Shown one piece after another: positions 8,781 to 17,502 of a stretch of DNA of 46,199 nt. The notes beneath the pieces were generated by a model that saw only the letters and a program-made list of their open reading frames with translations, did no database searches and was not told the DNA's origin. The stretch is from Candidatus Fusobacterium pullicola (GTDB lineage: Bacteria; Fusobacteriota; Fusobacteriia; Fusobacteriales; Fusobacteriaceae), in the NCBI GenBank assembly GCA_018883725.1, contig JAHLFN010000036.1, forward strand, positions 1 to 46,199, given 5' to 3'. Every line of letters starts with the position of its first letter. The first letter of the stretch is position 1. Position numbers and translations under genes: made by a program.

Positions 8781-8809
8781 TTTACAAATTTTATTTTTCA
8801 TTATACAAT
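8781..8809 (+). promoter_or_regulatory. Candidate promoter of the BglG/Mga-like regulator
   Basis: TTTACA (8781-8786) is separated by 17 bases from TACAAT (8804-8809); each box has one mismatch to consensus. The position supports translation starting at the TTG at 8861 rather than at the ATG at 8690. Confidence 0.45.
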
Positions 8810-8860
8810 AAATTAATCAATGTTAATGTAACTAAATTTTATTTTTTGGGGGTTACTATT

Positions 8861-10297
8861 TTGAAAAAAAATACATTAAAATCACTAGATGTTGATGTGA
8901 TTAATTTTATACTTCATAATAATAATGCGTCTATTGATGAACTTTCTAATTGTTTCGATGTTTCTCAAGTTAATATTCGGACTATCTTAGCTAAAATAGA
9001 GGAATTTGTTGCCGAGCAAAATTTAGGAAAACTCCTTAAAGAAAATGGAAATTATTATTTCGAAAATAATATTATAGATTTAGATTTTGACTTAGAACCT
9101 TTTTTAAGTGATGATTTAGAAAAAAAGGAGAGAATTACCTATATTATTTTAAAATTAATTTTAGAGGGGTCTCTTAATTTAACTTCTATTTCAAAAGAGT
9201 TAGGAATATCTAGAATAACTTTAAATTCAGATATTGAGATTATCAGAGAGATTGTTAATGATTTTAATTTAAATTTAACTAGCATACAGTGGAAAGGAAT
9301 ATTTTTTGAAGGTAGTGCAGAGAATCTTCAAAGTTTTTCTATCTTTTTTATTGCTAAGCTGTACATAGAAAATTACTTTTCTTCTCCATTAAGAGAAATA
9401 GTTAACCCAAATATTCAATATTATTTTAGAGAGTTTTTAAGCTATGAAGTAGAAAAAAAACTTACTAATTTAGCTAATAAAATTTACCATTATTTTAATA
9501 TAAATTTGGGAGTATATTACTACCATTTTTTACTGGCTTTACTTATATATATCTATTTAGGAGTAAAAAAAGGAATTAAATTTTCTGAAGGAGCTAAAAA
9601 TTCATCTCTTGACCTAACTGAATCTTTAGATGATATTTTAGATTCTGAGGATAGAGAGCTAATAGATAATAATTTAAATATGATTATTTCATATTTATCA
9701 GTTTGTATCAACAAAGAGTGTTCAGTAATTTTTCCCTTTATTGTAGAAGATGCAATTCAAGAGATATATTCAAGCTTTGATCTTAATGAAAATTCTTTAA
9801 ATTCTCAATTATTATCTTTTTTTGTTACTAATATATACTTTGAAAATAGATTTTTTATACCTTCATATATTAAATTTAATAAAAAAGATGAAAAATTATT
9901 AAATGATAGCATTTCAATTAGATTGATGGTTATTTTTGACAGATATAAAATACCTTATAGTAGAAAAAATATTGCTTTTTTATATTATTTTTTAAAAGAA
10001 GAGCTTTCACAAACTAAAAAGAAAAATATATTGATTGTAGATTATAGTGCTATGACTTGGAAGGCTAATAAATTAAAAAATAAACTTAGATATTTAGAAC
10101 AGGTCAATGCTGTTCAAGTTTCTTCGTATTTTAACTTTAAACTTTTTCCTATTGAAACTTATAAAAAATATGATATTTTTATCTTTATTGATTTGCCAGT
10201 TGAGAAAAAAGCTAATTACTCTAAACAATGTTATTTTATTAATAGCTATGAATTATTAAAAAATTCATTAAATATATCAAAACTACTTGAAATCTAA
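8861..10297 (+). CDS. BglG/Mga-like multidomain transcriptional regulator
   Basis: This 478-residue protein starts at the TTG at 8861, eight bases after GGGGG. The 57 upstream in-frame codons are a Phe/Tyr/Leu-rich translation of AT-rich spacer and lie across the candidate promoter. Two N-terminal helix-turn-helix segments are visible: about 15-50, and LTSISKELGISRITLNSDI near 105. A long helical region follows (about 150-390), in the place of PRD modules. The C-terminal part, about 405-478, starts ILIVDYSAM and resembles an EIIB fold but lacks the phospho-cysteine. It is probably a DNA-binding regulator of the PRD/Mga class. No PTS genes adjoin it, so the target and signal are unknown. Confidence 0.65.
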   Translation: MKKNTLKSLDVDVINFILHNNNASIDELSNCFDVSQVNIRTILAKIEEFVAEQNLGKLLKENGNYYFENNIIDLDFDLEPFLSDDLEKKERITYIILKLILEGSLNLTSISKELGISRITLNSDIEIIREIVNDFNLNLTSIQWKGIFFEGSAENLQSFSIFFIAKLYIENYFSSPLREIVNPNIQYYFREFLSYEVEKKLTNLANKIYHYFNINLGVYYYHFLLALLIYIYLGVKKGIKFSEGAKNSSLDLTESLDDILDSEDRELIDNNLNMIISYLSVCINKECSVIFPFIVEDAIQEIYSSFDLNENSLNSQLLSFFVTNIYFENRFFIPSYIKFNKKDEKLLNDSISIRLMVIFDRYKIPYSRKNIAFLYYFLKEELSQTKKKNILIVDYSAMTWKANKLKNKLRYLEQVNAVQVSSYFNFKLFPIETYKKYDIFIFIDLPVEKKANYSKQCYFINSYELLKNSLNISKLLEI

Positions 10298-10312
10298 TAA
10301 TATAACAAATTA

Positions 10313-10353
10313 AAAATCTCAAGAGTAGAACTTCTCTATTCTTGAGATTTTTT
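10313..10353. terminator. Bidirectional terminator, regulator / response regulator
   Basis: AAAATCTCAAGA(g)TAGA pairs with TCTA(t)TCTTGAGATTTT around the loop ACTTC, with an A-run before and a T-run after. It ends both the plus-strand regulator gene and the long minus-strand operon. Confidence 0.85.
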
Positions 10354-10371
10354 ATATCTGTAACTTATTTT

Positions 10372-10923
10372 TTAAGCTAAACTATCTAATATTTTAAAAA
10401 TATTCTCTTTTATTATCTCTATATCCTTTTCTATTTTTTTATCATAAGAGTCATTTTTAGATAAAAGCTTTATAAAATCTTGACACAGATGCTCAATACT
10501 TTCAATTCTATCTGTAATCATCTGTCTTTGTTCCTCTTTTATTTCATATAACTCTATCACATTCTCAATTCTTTTTCTTAAAAAATATGGAACAAAGGGT
10601 TTTTCAATTATATCCTTAACACCTAATTCATAAGCTTCATACATTACCTCTTCTGAGTTATCAGCTGTTATTATAAAAACTGGAACTCCTTCAGCAAGTT
10701 GCTCACTCTTCATCATTTTTAAAACTTCTATTCCATTCATTTCTGGCATAACTAAATCTAAGAGAATTGATACTATTTTATTAGAATTTTCCCTTATATA
10801 CTCTAATGCTTCTATTCCGCTAGCTACCTCTACTATCTCATACTTCTTTTTAAAAATATTGCTAAGTATAGCTCTATTCATTTCTAAATCATCAACTATG
10901 AGTAAAGTATTCTTTTTTTCCAT
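10372..10923 (-). CDS. Orphan CheY-like response regulator
   Basis: This 183-residue protein contains a receiver domain at 5-125. The acidic pair is Asp11-Asp12, the phospho-acceptor is Asp56 (LLDLVMPEMNG), the switch residue is Thr86 and the conserved Lys is Lys108 (KPF). The remaining 58 residues are an extended charged helix, not a DNA-binding domain. Output is therefore probably by protein-protein contact. No histidine kinase is encoded nearby. It is the last gene of the long pnp-to-dnaN operon, 66 bases after the clamp gene, with an AGGAGG site. An inverted repeat TATCTA-AA-TAGATA lies just upstream of that site. Confidence 0.88.
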   Translation of the reverse strand: MEKKNTLLIVDDLEMNRAILSNIFKKKYEIVEVASGIEALEYIRENSNKIVSILLDLVMPEMNGIEVLKMMKSEQLAEGVPVFIITADNSEEVMYEAYELGVKDIIEKPFVPYFLRKRIENVIELYEIKEEQRQMITDRIESIEHLCQDFIKLLSKNDSYDKKIEKDIEIIKENIFKILDSLA

Positions 10924-10936
10924 TTTTCCTCCAAAT

Positions 10937-10950
10937 TTATCTAAATAGAT
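10937..10950. repeat. Inverted repeat TATCTA-AA-TAGATA
   Basis: Two perfect 6-base arms with a 2-base spacer lie directly upstream of the response-regulator ribosome binding site. Nearly the same element (ATTTATCTAAATAGAT) lies over the modA -10 box near 32864-32879. It could be an operator, but AT-rich DNA yields such palindromes by chance. Confidence 0.3.
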
Positions 10951-10989
10951 ATTTATATAGCCTAAATAATTTAATCTCTCTATTTATTT

Positions 10990-12120
10990 TTAATCTTTTA
11001 GAGCAAGAGGCATCAATATATATAAATAATCCTCTACATCCTCTTCTCTTATTTTAACAGAGTTATTAGATGCAATAAATTCTAAAGTTATATCCTTATT
11101 TTTATTTAAATTTTGAACGAAATCAGATAAGAACTTTGTATTTAAAGCTATTTTTATATTCTCACCTATATAATCAACCTCTAACTCTTCATTTATTTTA
11201 GCTACTTCATTTACACCATTTACTTGCATAATATTACCATCTATATAAAAAGTTGCTCCATATTTAGTCTCATTATTATTTCTTACAAATATGATTATTC
11301 TTTTTAAGATCTTGATAAATACTTCAGCATTTATTGTAAGTTTTTTATTGTAGCTATTATTTCCTAAAATTCCCTTATAATTTGGAAATGCCATATCTAT
11401 TATTCTACTAATAACAAGTACATCTTCCATCTTAAAGAAAATTTGTCTATTTATGAAATAAAAAGCTATCTCAGTACTATCTATACTTCTTAAAAGTTTA
11501 GTCAATGCTTCTACTGTATTTAAAGGAATACTTACATCTATTGCTTCATTTACCCTTTCAACCTCTTTTTCTAAATACACAAGTCTATATGTATCTGTTG
11601 TAACAAATTTTAGTTTATTTCCTTCACTCTCTACTCTTATACAGTTTATAGATGGATTATCTCCAGAGGGAGCAGCAGCGTATTTTACCTTTTCTAATAT
11701 CTCAGCTAGCTCAATACTGTTTATCTTAAACTCTTCTTCCCTTTTAGAAAAATCTTCATCAACTAAAATTTTAGGAAAATCTTCTACATTCATCAATGAA
11801 AATTCAGAAGATGAATCTGAACTTTCAATTACTAAATTTCCATCTATTTCACTGAAAGTTACTATCTCATCTTTTAATTCTTTAAGATACTCTTCAACCA
11901 GTTGATGTTGGAAAACTATCTTTCCACTCTCTAAAACCTCATCACATTGCATCTCAGTTGTTATAGTTGTTTCTAAATTAGTTCCACAAAAGAAAAGATT
12001 GCTATCTCTAGTCTCTATGTATGCACATGAAATAATTGGTTTTATCTTGTTTTCACTAATTGTTTTTTCCACTATTTTTAATCTTTTTAAAAATTCTGCT
12101 CTTCTTATTCTTATTTTCAC
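10990..12120 (-). CDS. DNA polymerase III beta-clamp paralogue (first of two)
   Basis: This 376-residue protein has the three-domain DnaN layout. The peptide-binding pocket is recognisable: TTDTYRL (in place of the usual TDGHRL), FPNYKGIL, and the C-terminal YILMPLAL followed by Lys-Asp. The clamp encircles DNA and tethers polymerase and repair proteins. The gene sits 26 bases downstream of a sigma-factor gene and upstream of the response regulator, not beside dnaA. A second paralogue at 33523-34614 has the same C-terminal signature. Which of them, if either, is the replicative clamp cannot be told from the window. The ribosome binding site is AGGAGG. Confidence 0.88.
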   Translation of the reverse strand: MKIRIRRAEFLKRLKIVEKTISENKIKPIISCAYIETRDSNLFFCGTNLETTITTEMQCDEVLESGKIVFQHQLVEEYLKELKDEIVTFSEIDGNLVIESSDSSSEFSLMNVEDFPKILVDEDFSKREEEFKINSIELAEILEKVKYAAAPSGDNPSINCIRVESEGNKLKFVTTDTYRLVYLEKEVERVNEAIDVSIPLNTVEALTKLLRSIDSTEIAFYFINRQIFFKMEDVLVISRIIDMAFPNYKGILGNNSYNKKLTINAEVFIKILKRIIIFVRNNNETKYGATFYIDGNIMQVNGVNEVAKINEELEVDYIGENIKIALNTKFLSDFVQNLNKNKDITLEFIASNNSVKIREEDVEDYLYILMPLALKD

Positions 12121-12146
12121 TATTTTTTCCTCCTAACTAGGAACTT

Positions 12147-12968
12147 TTAAAAAAACTTGTCCTTATTTTTCTCACACTGTAATTTCAACTTTTGCAACGT
12201 TTTTTTCTCAATCTGTCTTACTCTCTCTCTTGTTATATTAAAAGTTGCTCCAATCTCTTCTAAAGTATGTATCTCTTCACCATCAAGTCCAAATCTCAAT
12301 TTTAATATCTGCTTTTCTCTATCATCAAGAACTTTCACTATTTCCCTTACTTGTTCTCTTCCTATTTCCTCAATTATATTATCTTCGATCGAAGAGTTTT
12401 CTGTATCAGCTATAATATCTTCTAATTGAATATCATCACCTATACTTGCACTTAAAGACATAGTGTCTTGAAAGGCTAACATAATCTCCTCTATCTTATC
12501 TTTATCTATTTTTAACTCTTCAGAAATCTCTTCAACAGTAGGGTATACCCCCTCTTCTCTAACTCTTTTTAATACATATTTATTTACTTTACTCAATAAA
12601 TCATATTTATATGAAGGGATTCTAATCCCTCTTCCCTTACAAATAATTGCCTTTGTAATAGATTGTTTTATCCACCAAACAGCATATGTAGAAAATCTAA
12701 AGCCCTTATCCATATCAAATTTTTCTATTGCATAAATAAGTCCAAAATTTCCTTCACTTATTAAATCTATTAGACTGAGTCCTCTATTAACATAATTCTT
12801 AGCTATATTAACTACAAGTCTCAGATTAGATAATATTAACTGATTTTTAGCTTCAATATCTCCACTTTTAGCTTTTTTTAATAATTCTATCTCTTCTTCT
12901 TTATCCAATATCTTATATTTTCTAATATCTTCTAAATAATATGAAATAAGGTCTTTATCTAATGTCAT
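12147..12968 (-). CDS. Sigma-70 family factor, group 2-like
   Basis: This 273-residue factor has region 1.2 (about 4-36), region 2 (about 42-112, with DLISEGNFGLIYAIEKFD and FSTYAVWWIKQSI), region 3 (about 118-200) and region 4 with a helix-turn-helix at about 235-262 (TLEEIGATFNITRERVRQIE). It lacks the region 1.1 and non-conserved insert of housekeeping RpoD, and it is far shorter. This suggests an alternative, RpoS/SigA-like group 2 factor. Region 2.4 (about 92-103) is close to the housekeeping version, so it probably reads similar -10 boxes. It lies between gpsA and the clamp gene in the long operon. A short primary sigma remains possible. Confidence 0.85.
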   Translation of the reverse strand: MTLDKDLISYYLEDIRKYKILDKEEEIELLKKAKSGDIEAKNQLILSNLRLVVNIAKNYVNRGLSLIDLISEGNFGLIYAIEKFDMDKGFRFSTYAVWWIKQSITKAIICKGRGIRIPSYKYDLLSKVNKYVLKRVREEGVYPTVEEISEELKIDKDKIEEIMLAFQDTMSLSASIGDDIQLEDIIADTENSSIEDNIIEEIGREQVREIVKVLDDREKQILKLRFGLDGEEIHTLEEIGATFNITRERVRQIEKKTLQKLKLQCEKNKDKFF

Positions 12969-12996
12969 GTTGCATCCCCACTTTTTTGTATTAATA

Positions 12997-13998
12997 TTAG
13001 TAAAACTCTACTTTTAACTCTCTTTCCATTAGCTCTTCAACCATCTTTTTAGCTTCTGCATTATTATAGATAATATTATAAGTCGCTTCTACTATAGGCA
13101 TTGAAATTTTCAAATTTTGAGCTTGCTCATACACTGCTCTCACAGTCGGTACTCCCTCTGCTACCATTGTCATGCTTTCTAAAATCTCTTGAATACTTTG
13201 ACCTTTTCCTAAGCACTCACCTACATGTCTATTTCTACTATGTTTACTTGCACAAGTAACTATTAAATCTCCTATTCCACTAAGTCCAGAGAAAGTTCTT
13301 TCATTAGCTCCTAAGGCTTTTCCAAATCTTGTCATCTCTGCTATTCCTCTAGTTATAAGAGCTGCTTTTGTATTATCTCCAAATCCCATTCCATCTGCTA
13401 TTCCAGCTCCTATTGCAAGACAGTTCTTTACAGCTGCTCCAACCTCTACTCCTACAATATCTTCATTTAGATAAACTCTAAAGTTTTTTGTATTAAATAA
13501 CTTCTGTATCTCTCCAGCTTTATCTTTTTGTCCTGCTGCTACTATTGTTGTAGGTAACCCTATAGCTACCTCCTCAGCATGAGTTGGTCCAGATAACACA
13601 ACTATATTTTTATGATATTTTCCTATTATCTCATCTTTCATCACTTCTGATAATCTCATTCCCGTAGATACCTCTATACCTTTAGCTGTATTTACAAGTA
13701 TCATATCTTCAGTAAGTTGAGAGGAAAATTTACTGATTACTCCCCTTAGAACTTGAGATGGAACTGAAAAAATTACATATTTAATCCCTTTTAATAACTC
13801 TTCACTCTCTGATGTTACATTCAAATTTTCTGGAAATTTTATTCCTGGTAAATATCTACTATTCTCTCTTGCAAGTTGTATTTCCTCAGCTCTAACTTTG
13901 TCATACTCCCACATTGTAACATCATAGTTTTTTCCAGCAAGTACAAGTCCTAAAGCTGTTCCCCAACTTCCTGCACCTATTATTACAACTTTTTTCAT
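12997..13998 (-). CDS. gpsA: Glycerol-3-phosphate dehydrogenase [NAD(P)+]
   Basis: The enzyme reduces dihydroxyacetone phosphate to sn-glycerol-3-phosphate, the backbone of phospholipids. The 333 residues match the family. The Rossmann motif GAGSWGTALG is at 8-17. Further signatures are VNTAKGIE, LSGPTHAEEVA, and AAVKNCLAIGAG carrying the catalytic lysine. It follows plsY, which uses the product, by 10 bases. The two catalyse consecutive steps, a common operon pairing. Confidence 0.97.
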   Translation of the reverse strand: MKKVVIIGAGSWGTALGLVLAGKNYDVTMWEYDKVRAEEIQLARENSRYLPGIKFPENLNVTSESEELLKGIKYVIFSVPSQVLRGVISKFSSQLTEDMILVNTAKGIEVSTGMRLSEVMKDEIIGKYHKNIVVLSGPTHAEEVAIGLPTTIVAAGQKDKAGEIQKLFNTKNFRVYLNEDIVGVEVGAAVKNCLAIGAGIADGMGFGDNTKAALITRGIAEMTRFGKALGANERTFSGLSGIGDLIVTCASKHSRNRHVGECLGKGQSIQEILESMTMVAEGVPTVRAVYEQAQNLKISMPIVEATYNIIYNNAEAKKMVEELMERELKVEFY

Positions 13999-14008
13999 GA
14001 AGTCCCTC

Positions 14009-14611
14009 CTATTTTAGTCTAAATTTATTCTCCGTTCCCTTCATAAGTCTCTCTATATTACTTTTATGTTTATATACTACAAACAATCCTATTAAACTTG
14101 TCATAACTAATAATGGAAGTTTGTCCAATCCATTTTGTGTAGGATAAAAATATGTTAATATCGGTAACATTATAGCGGCTATTATCGAACCTAACGAGAT
14201 ATATTTTGTTATAGCTACCACTACTATAAATATTATCAATAGTGTTAAAGTTACTTGAGGAATTAAAAATAAGAATACCCCAAGTGATGTAGCAACACCT
14301 TTTCCACCTTTAAAATTCAAGAAAAATGATAGAGTATGTCCTACTATTGCTACTACTCCTATAAGTAGTAATGAATCTCCAGTTACTCCAAACTTACTTG
14401 CTATAAAAGGCGGTAAAAAACCTTTTAAGGCATCTGCTAAAAGTACCATCAATCCATATCTCGGTCCTAAAACTCTATAAGCATTTGTAGCTCCTGAGTT
14501 TTTGCTTCCATGTTCTCTTATATCGATACCCTTAAAATATTTTCCTATCCATACCCCATTAGGTAAAGCACCTAAAATATATCCTATTATAATAAAGATT
14601 ATTAACTTCAT
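14009..14611 (-). CDS. plsY: Acyl-phosphate:glycerol-3-phosphate acyltransferase
   Basis: This integral membrane enzyme of 200 residues transfers an acyl group from acyl-phosphate to glycerol-3-phosphate, making lysophosphatidate. Conserved PlsY loops are present: GSKNSGATNAYRVLG near 36-50, the glycine-rich LNFKGGKGVATSLG near 98-111, and YKHKSNIERL near the C-terminus. About five transmembrane segments are evident. It precedes gpsA by 10 bases and forms the lipid sub-block of the operon with gpsA and pgsA. Confidence 0.96.
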   Translation of the reverse strand: MKLIIFIIIGYILGALPNGVWIGKYFKGIDIREHGSKNSGATNAYRVLGPRYGLMVLLADALKGFLPPFIASKFGVTGDSLLLIGVVAIVGHTLSFFLNFKGGKGVATSLGVFLFLIPQVTLTLLIIFIVVVAITKYISLGSIIAAIMLPILTYFYPTQNGLDKLPLLVMTSLIGLFVVYKHKSNIERLMKGTENKFRLK

Positions 14612-14620
14612 ATCCCTCTC

Positions 14621-15973
14621 CTATTTATAAAATCTTCCTACTACCTCAGTATGAGAAGTTCCTGGGAACATATCCACTGGTTGAACCTCATCTATTTTAT
14701 ATCCTAATCTACTTAAAATCTCTGCATCCCTAGCAAAAGTAGATGGATTACATGAGATATAAACAATCTCTTTAATTCCACTTTCTGCTGTTTTTATCAA
14801 ACTTTTCTCCTCTATTCCTTTTCTTGGAGGGTCAAATATTACAGCATCTACCCTCTCTCCAGAATTTATAAGCTCTAACATCTTATCCTCAACAGCTCCA
14901 TTTATAAACTCAATATTTTCTATACCATTCTCTTTAGCTGTTTTTATTCCATCTAAAGTTGCAGACTCTACAAGCTCTATTGCATAAACTTTTTCAGCTT
15001 TCTTAGATAATATCATAGCTATAGTTCCTGTACCTGAATAAGCATCTACTATATATTTATTCTCTATATTTGGGAAATAATCTATAGCCGTTCTATAAAG
15101 TTTTTTTGTTTGAGGTAAGTTTATTTGGAAGAAAGATTTAGGTGATATATTGAAACTTATTCCATCTATCTCCTCTTTTATACTCTTCTCTCCCCAAATA
15201 AATATATTTTTCTCTCCTAGGGCAAAATTTGTTCTTTTATTATTTAAAGATACATATATAGATTTTATAGAAGATACCCTATTCTTTAACTCCATCAAAA
15301 TATCTTTGTATCTTTTTTCAACCTTATTATCATTAATTATAAGAACAACCATAGCTTCATTTTTAGAGTTTGTTCTTACCATTATATGTCTAAGTATTCC
15401 TTTATGCTCATTTTCATTGTATACTGAAACTTTCTCTCTGTTCAAGATCTTTTTTAACTCTCTTATTATCTCATTTCCAAGTTTTGAATTTAATATATTT
15501 TCCTCTACTTGGAAAACATCATGAGATTTTCTCTTAAAAAATCCTGTTATAATCTCATTTTTATACTTTGAAAATGGTTCTATTATCTTATTACGATAGT
15601 GGTATGGATCTTCACTTCCAATTACATCTTTAACAACCACATCTAATTTCCCTATCTTTTTCATTACATCTTCAACCATAGCCTTTTTATACTTCAGTTG
15701 AGCTTCATACTTTAACATACCAAAATCACACCCTTGAAAATCTTCAAAAGAGATTTTGGTAATATCTTCAACTCTCTCCTCACCTGGAGATATTATCTCC
15801 TCTATAAGTCCTCTAGCATAGGTCTTTTTTACAGATATTATTTTTATTTTAACAATATCATTTGGAACAGACATTGGAACAAATATAGCAAAATCATTGT
15901 AATATCCAAGTCCCTCTCCTCCATTAACAATCTTATCAATTTTTAGCTCTATTATTTGATCTTTTTTTAACAT
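14621..15973 (-). CDS. RlmD/TrmA-family RNA m5U methyltransferase
   Basis: This 450-residue protein has an N-terminal TRAM domain (about 1-62) and a class I SAM methyltransferase domain. Motifs are DAYSGTGTIAM (SAM binding), DPPRKG at 381-386, and ISCNP, whose Cys408 is the catalytic nucleophile. It probably methylates a 23S rRNA uridine. The usual four-cysteine Fe-S site after the TRAM domain is not intact: only Cys82 (FQGCDFG) remains, so the cluster is probably absent. Its ATG overlaps the ftsL stop (TAATG), suggesting translational coupling. The exact target base is uncertain. Confidence 0.9.
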   Translation of the reverse strand: MLKKDQIIELKIDKIVNGGEGLGYYNDFAIFVPMSVPNDIVKIKIISVKKTYARGLIEEIISPGEERVEDITKISFEDFQGCDFGMLKYEAQLKYKKAMVEDVMKKIGKLDVVVKDVIGSEDPYHYRNKIIEPFSKYKNEIITGFFKRKSHDVFQVEENILNSKLGNEIIRELKKILNREKVSVYNENEHKGILRHIMVRTNSKNEAMVVLIINDNKVEKRYKDILMELKNRVSSIKSIYVSLNNKRTNFALGEKNIFIWGEKSIKEEIDGISFNISPKSFFQINLPQTKKLYRTAIDYFPNIENKYIVDAYSGTGTIAMILSKKAEKVYAIELVESATLDGIKTAKENGIENIEFINGAVEDKMLELINSGERVDAVIFDPPRKGIEEKSLIKTAESGIKEIVYISCNPSTFARDAEILSRLGYKIDEVQPVDMFPGTSHTEVVGRFYK

Positions 15974-16233
15974 TACTCTTCCTCTATTCTAAAGAATTTT
16001 ATTCCTTGAGAAATGGCCATCTTTTTTTTATCTCTCATTTCATTTCCAATTCTTTCTAAATCTATTATATTGTCATACTCTATTTCTTTTTTAGAAAGCT
16101 CTTTTTGTAATTCATCAAGTATTTTTTTGTCCTGTTTTATACTTAGTTCTATCTTAGAAACTTTTATAAGAAGTGTTCCATGTAGTATCCAAATAGATAA
16201 TATCCCTATTAAGAGTATAGTTAAATTTTTCAA
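15973..16233 (-). CDS. ftsL: FtsL-like division protein
   Basis: This 86-residue bitopic membrane protein has a short N-terminus, one transmembrane segment at about 4-22, and then a coiled coil (about 27-65) rich in Lys, Glu and Leu. It lies two bases after rsmH, the position of ftsL in dcw clusters. FtsL recruits the FtsQ/DivIB-FtsB/DivIC complex to the septum. Sequence conservation in this family is low, so the call rests on topology, size and position. A DivIC/FtsB-like identity is the main alternative. Its stop overlaps the next start (TAATG). Confidence 0.75.
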   Translation of the reverse strand: MKNLTILLIGILSIWILHGTLLIKVSKIELSIKQDKKILDELQKELSKKEIEYDNIIDLERIGNEMRDKKKMAISQGIKFFRIEEE

Positions 16234-16235
16234 TT

Positions 16236-17177
16236 TTATCCTATCCTTTCTACCACTCTAAGTTTTGACGAATGAGCTCTATTATTAAATTCAACCTCTT
16301 CTCCCTCTGGAACAATAGGTTTTCTTGTAATAATCTTTACTTTAGCTTTTCCTCCACATACACATATCGGCAATCCTGGTGGGCATTTACAAGCTGTTGC
16401 TAAATCCTTAAATTTAGTTTTAACTAATCTATCTTCTAAAGAGTGGAATGTAATTATACCTAATCTTCCACCAATTTTTAATGAGTCTACAGCTTTATCT
16501 ATAGCCTTTTCTAAAACTTCTAGCTCTCTATTTACCTCTATTCTTATAGCTTGGAATGTCTTTTTAGCTGGATGTTTTTGAGCTCTCTCTGGATAAGCTC
16601 TCTTTATAATAGCTACTAGCTCACCAGTTGTTTCTATATTCTTTTCCGCTCTAGCCTCACATATAAATTTTGCTATCTTTCTAGCATTTCTCTCTTCTCC
16701 ATATTCAAAAATTATCTTAGCTAATCTCTCCTCTGGATACTCATTTACTACCTCATAAGCTGATAGAGGGTTACTTCTATTCATTCTCATATCAAGTCTT
16801 GTATCATATCTATATGAAAAACCTCTCTCTGGATCATCTAATTGAGTTGAAGATACCCCTATATCCATTAGTATTCCATCAACTTTGTCATACCCAGCCA
16901 TATACAGGACCATATCTAAATTTTCAAAGTTATTTTTGAACACTTGCCATTTTTTTCCATACTTTTCTAACCTCTTCTTTGCAAAATCTATTGCTTGCTG
17001 GTCTTGATCTATTGAGATAAGGTGACCCTTCTCAGAAAGCTCTTTTAAAATTCCCTCCGAATGTCCTCCCCCTCCTAGAGTACAATCTAAATATACTCCA
17101 TCTTTATTTATTACTAAATTATCTATACACTCTCTATATAAGACAGGTATATGATATTCACTTACTATATCTTCCAT
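16236..17177 (-). CDS. rsmH: 16S rRNA (cytosine1402-N4)-methyltransferase
   Basis: This SAM-dependent enzyme (formerly MraW) N4-methylates C1402 in the decoding centre of 16S rRNA. The 313 residues are typical. Signatures are [11 protein letters not shown], the SAM loop [43 protein letters not shown] and [11 protein letters not shown] cysteine cluster near 264-274 is characteristic of the family. It heads the rsmH-ftsL pair of the dcw cluster, but the usual followers (ftsI, mur genes) are absent. The site AGGAGT precedes the ATG. Confidence 0.97.
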   Translation of the reverse strand: MEDIVSEYHIPVLYRECIDNLVINKDGVYLDCTLGGGGHSEGILKELSEKGHLISIDQDQQAIDFAKKRLEKYGKKWQVFKNNFENLDMVLYMAGYDKVDGILMDIGVSSTQLDDPERGFSYRYDTRLDMRMNRSNPLSAYEVVNEYPEERLAKIIFEYGEERNARKIAKFICEARAEKNIETTGELVAIIKRAYPERAQKHPAKKTFQAIRIEVNRELEVLEKAIDKAVDSLKIGGRLGIITFHSLEDRLVKTKFKDLATACKCPPGLPICVCGGKAKVKIITRKPIVPEGEEVEFNNRAHSSKLRVVERIG

Positions 17178-17206
17178 TGTTCACTCCTAATTCTATTTTA
17201 CAAAAA

Positions 17207-17228
17207 TAGAGAAGCCTTGGCTTCCCTA
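17207..17228 (-). terminator. Small terminator-like hairpin between yggT and rsmH
   Basis: On the minus strand AGGGAAGCC-AA-GGCUUCUCU forms a 9-bp stem (one G-U pair) followed by AUUUUUG. It may trim or attenuate transcription between the pgsA-yggT part and the rsmH-ftsL part of the operon. Confidence 0.55.
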
Positions 17229-17229
17229 C

Positions 17230-17496
17230 TTAGAATATAAGCATAAAAATTAATCTTCTTAAAATTATGAAAAAGAAATATGCTATGATTGGTGAAATAT
17301 CCATTCTCATATTTCCCATAGGTATAAGCACTCTAAAAGGTCTTAGTATTGGTTCTGTTGTACTATATATTAAATCAGTAAATCCATTTCTTGACATTGG
17401 TGCTATCCAAGAAAGAAGTACTCTTATTATAATAAGAGTATTTATTACTGTTATTAATAAATCAACTATTCTTGCTATTAAAATCATTTTTTTCAC
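17230..17496 (-). CDS. YggT-family membrane protein
   Basis: This 88-residue protein has two hydrophobic segments (about 10-32 and 64-87) flanking the conserved loop SWIAPMSRNGFTDLIYSTTEPILRPFR, here seen in pieces as LLSWIAP, TEPILRPFR and IPMGNMRMDISPI. YggT/YlmG proteins are linked to division-site, thylakoid or osmotic functions, but the mechanism is unknown. In Firmicutes ylmG lies beside sepF. Here it is with pgsA and rsmH instead, while sepF-yggS are 12 kb away. Confidence 0.88.
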   Translation of the reverse strand: MKKMILIARIVDLLITVINTLIIIRVLLSWIAPMSRNGFTDLIYSTTEPILRPFRVLIPMGNMRMDISPIIAYFFFIILRRLIFMLIF

Positions 17497-17502
17497 CTCT
17501 CT

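Noticed and set aside
8690-8860. N-terminal 57-codon extension of the BglG/Mga-like regulator
   Set aside because: It is a Phe/Tyr/Leu-rich translation of AT-rich spacer. It has no ribosome binding site at the ATG and it covers the candidate promoter. The TTG at 8861 has a G-rich site upstream.
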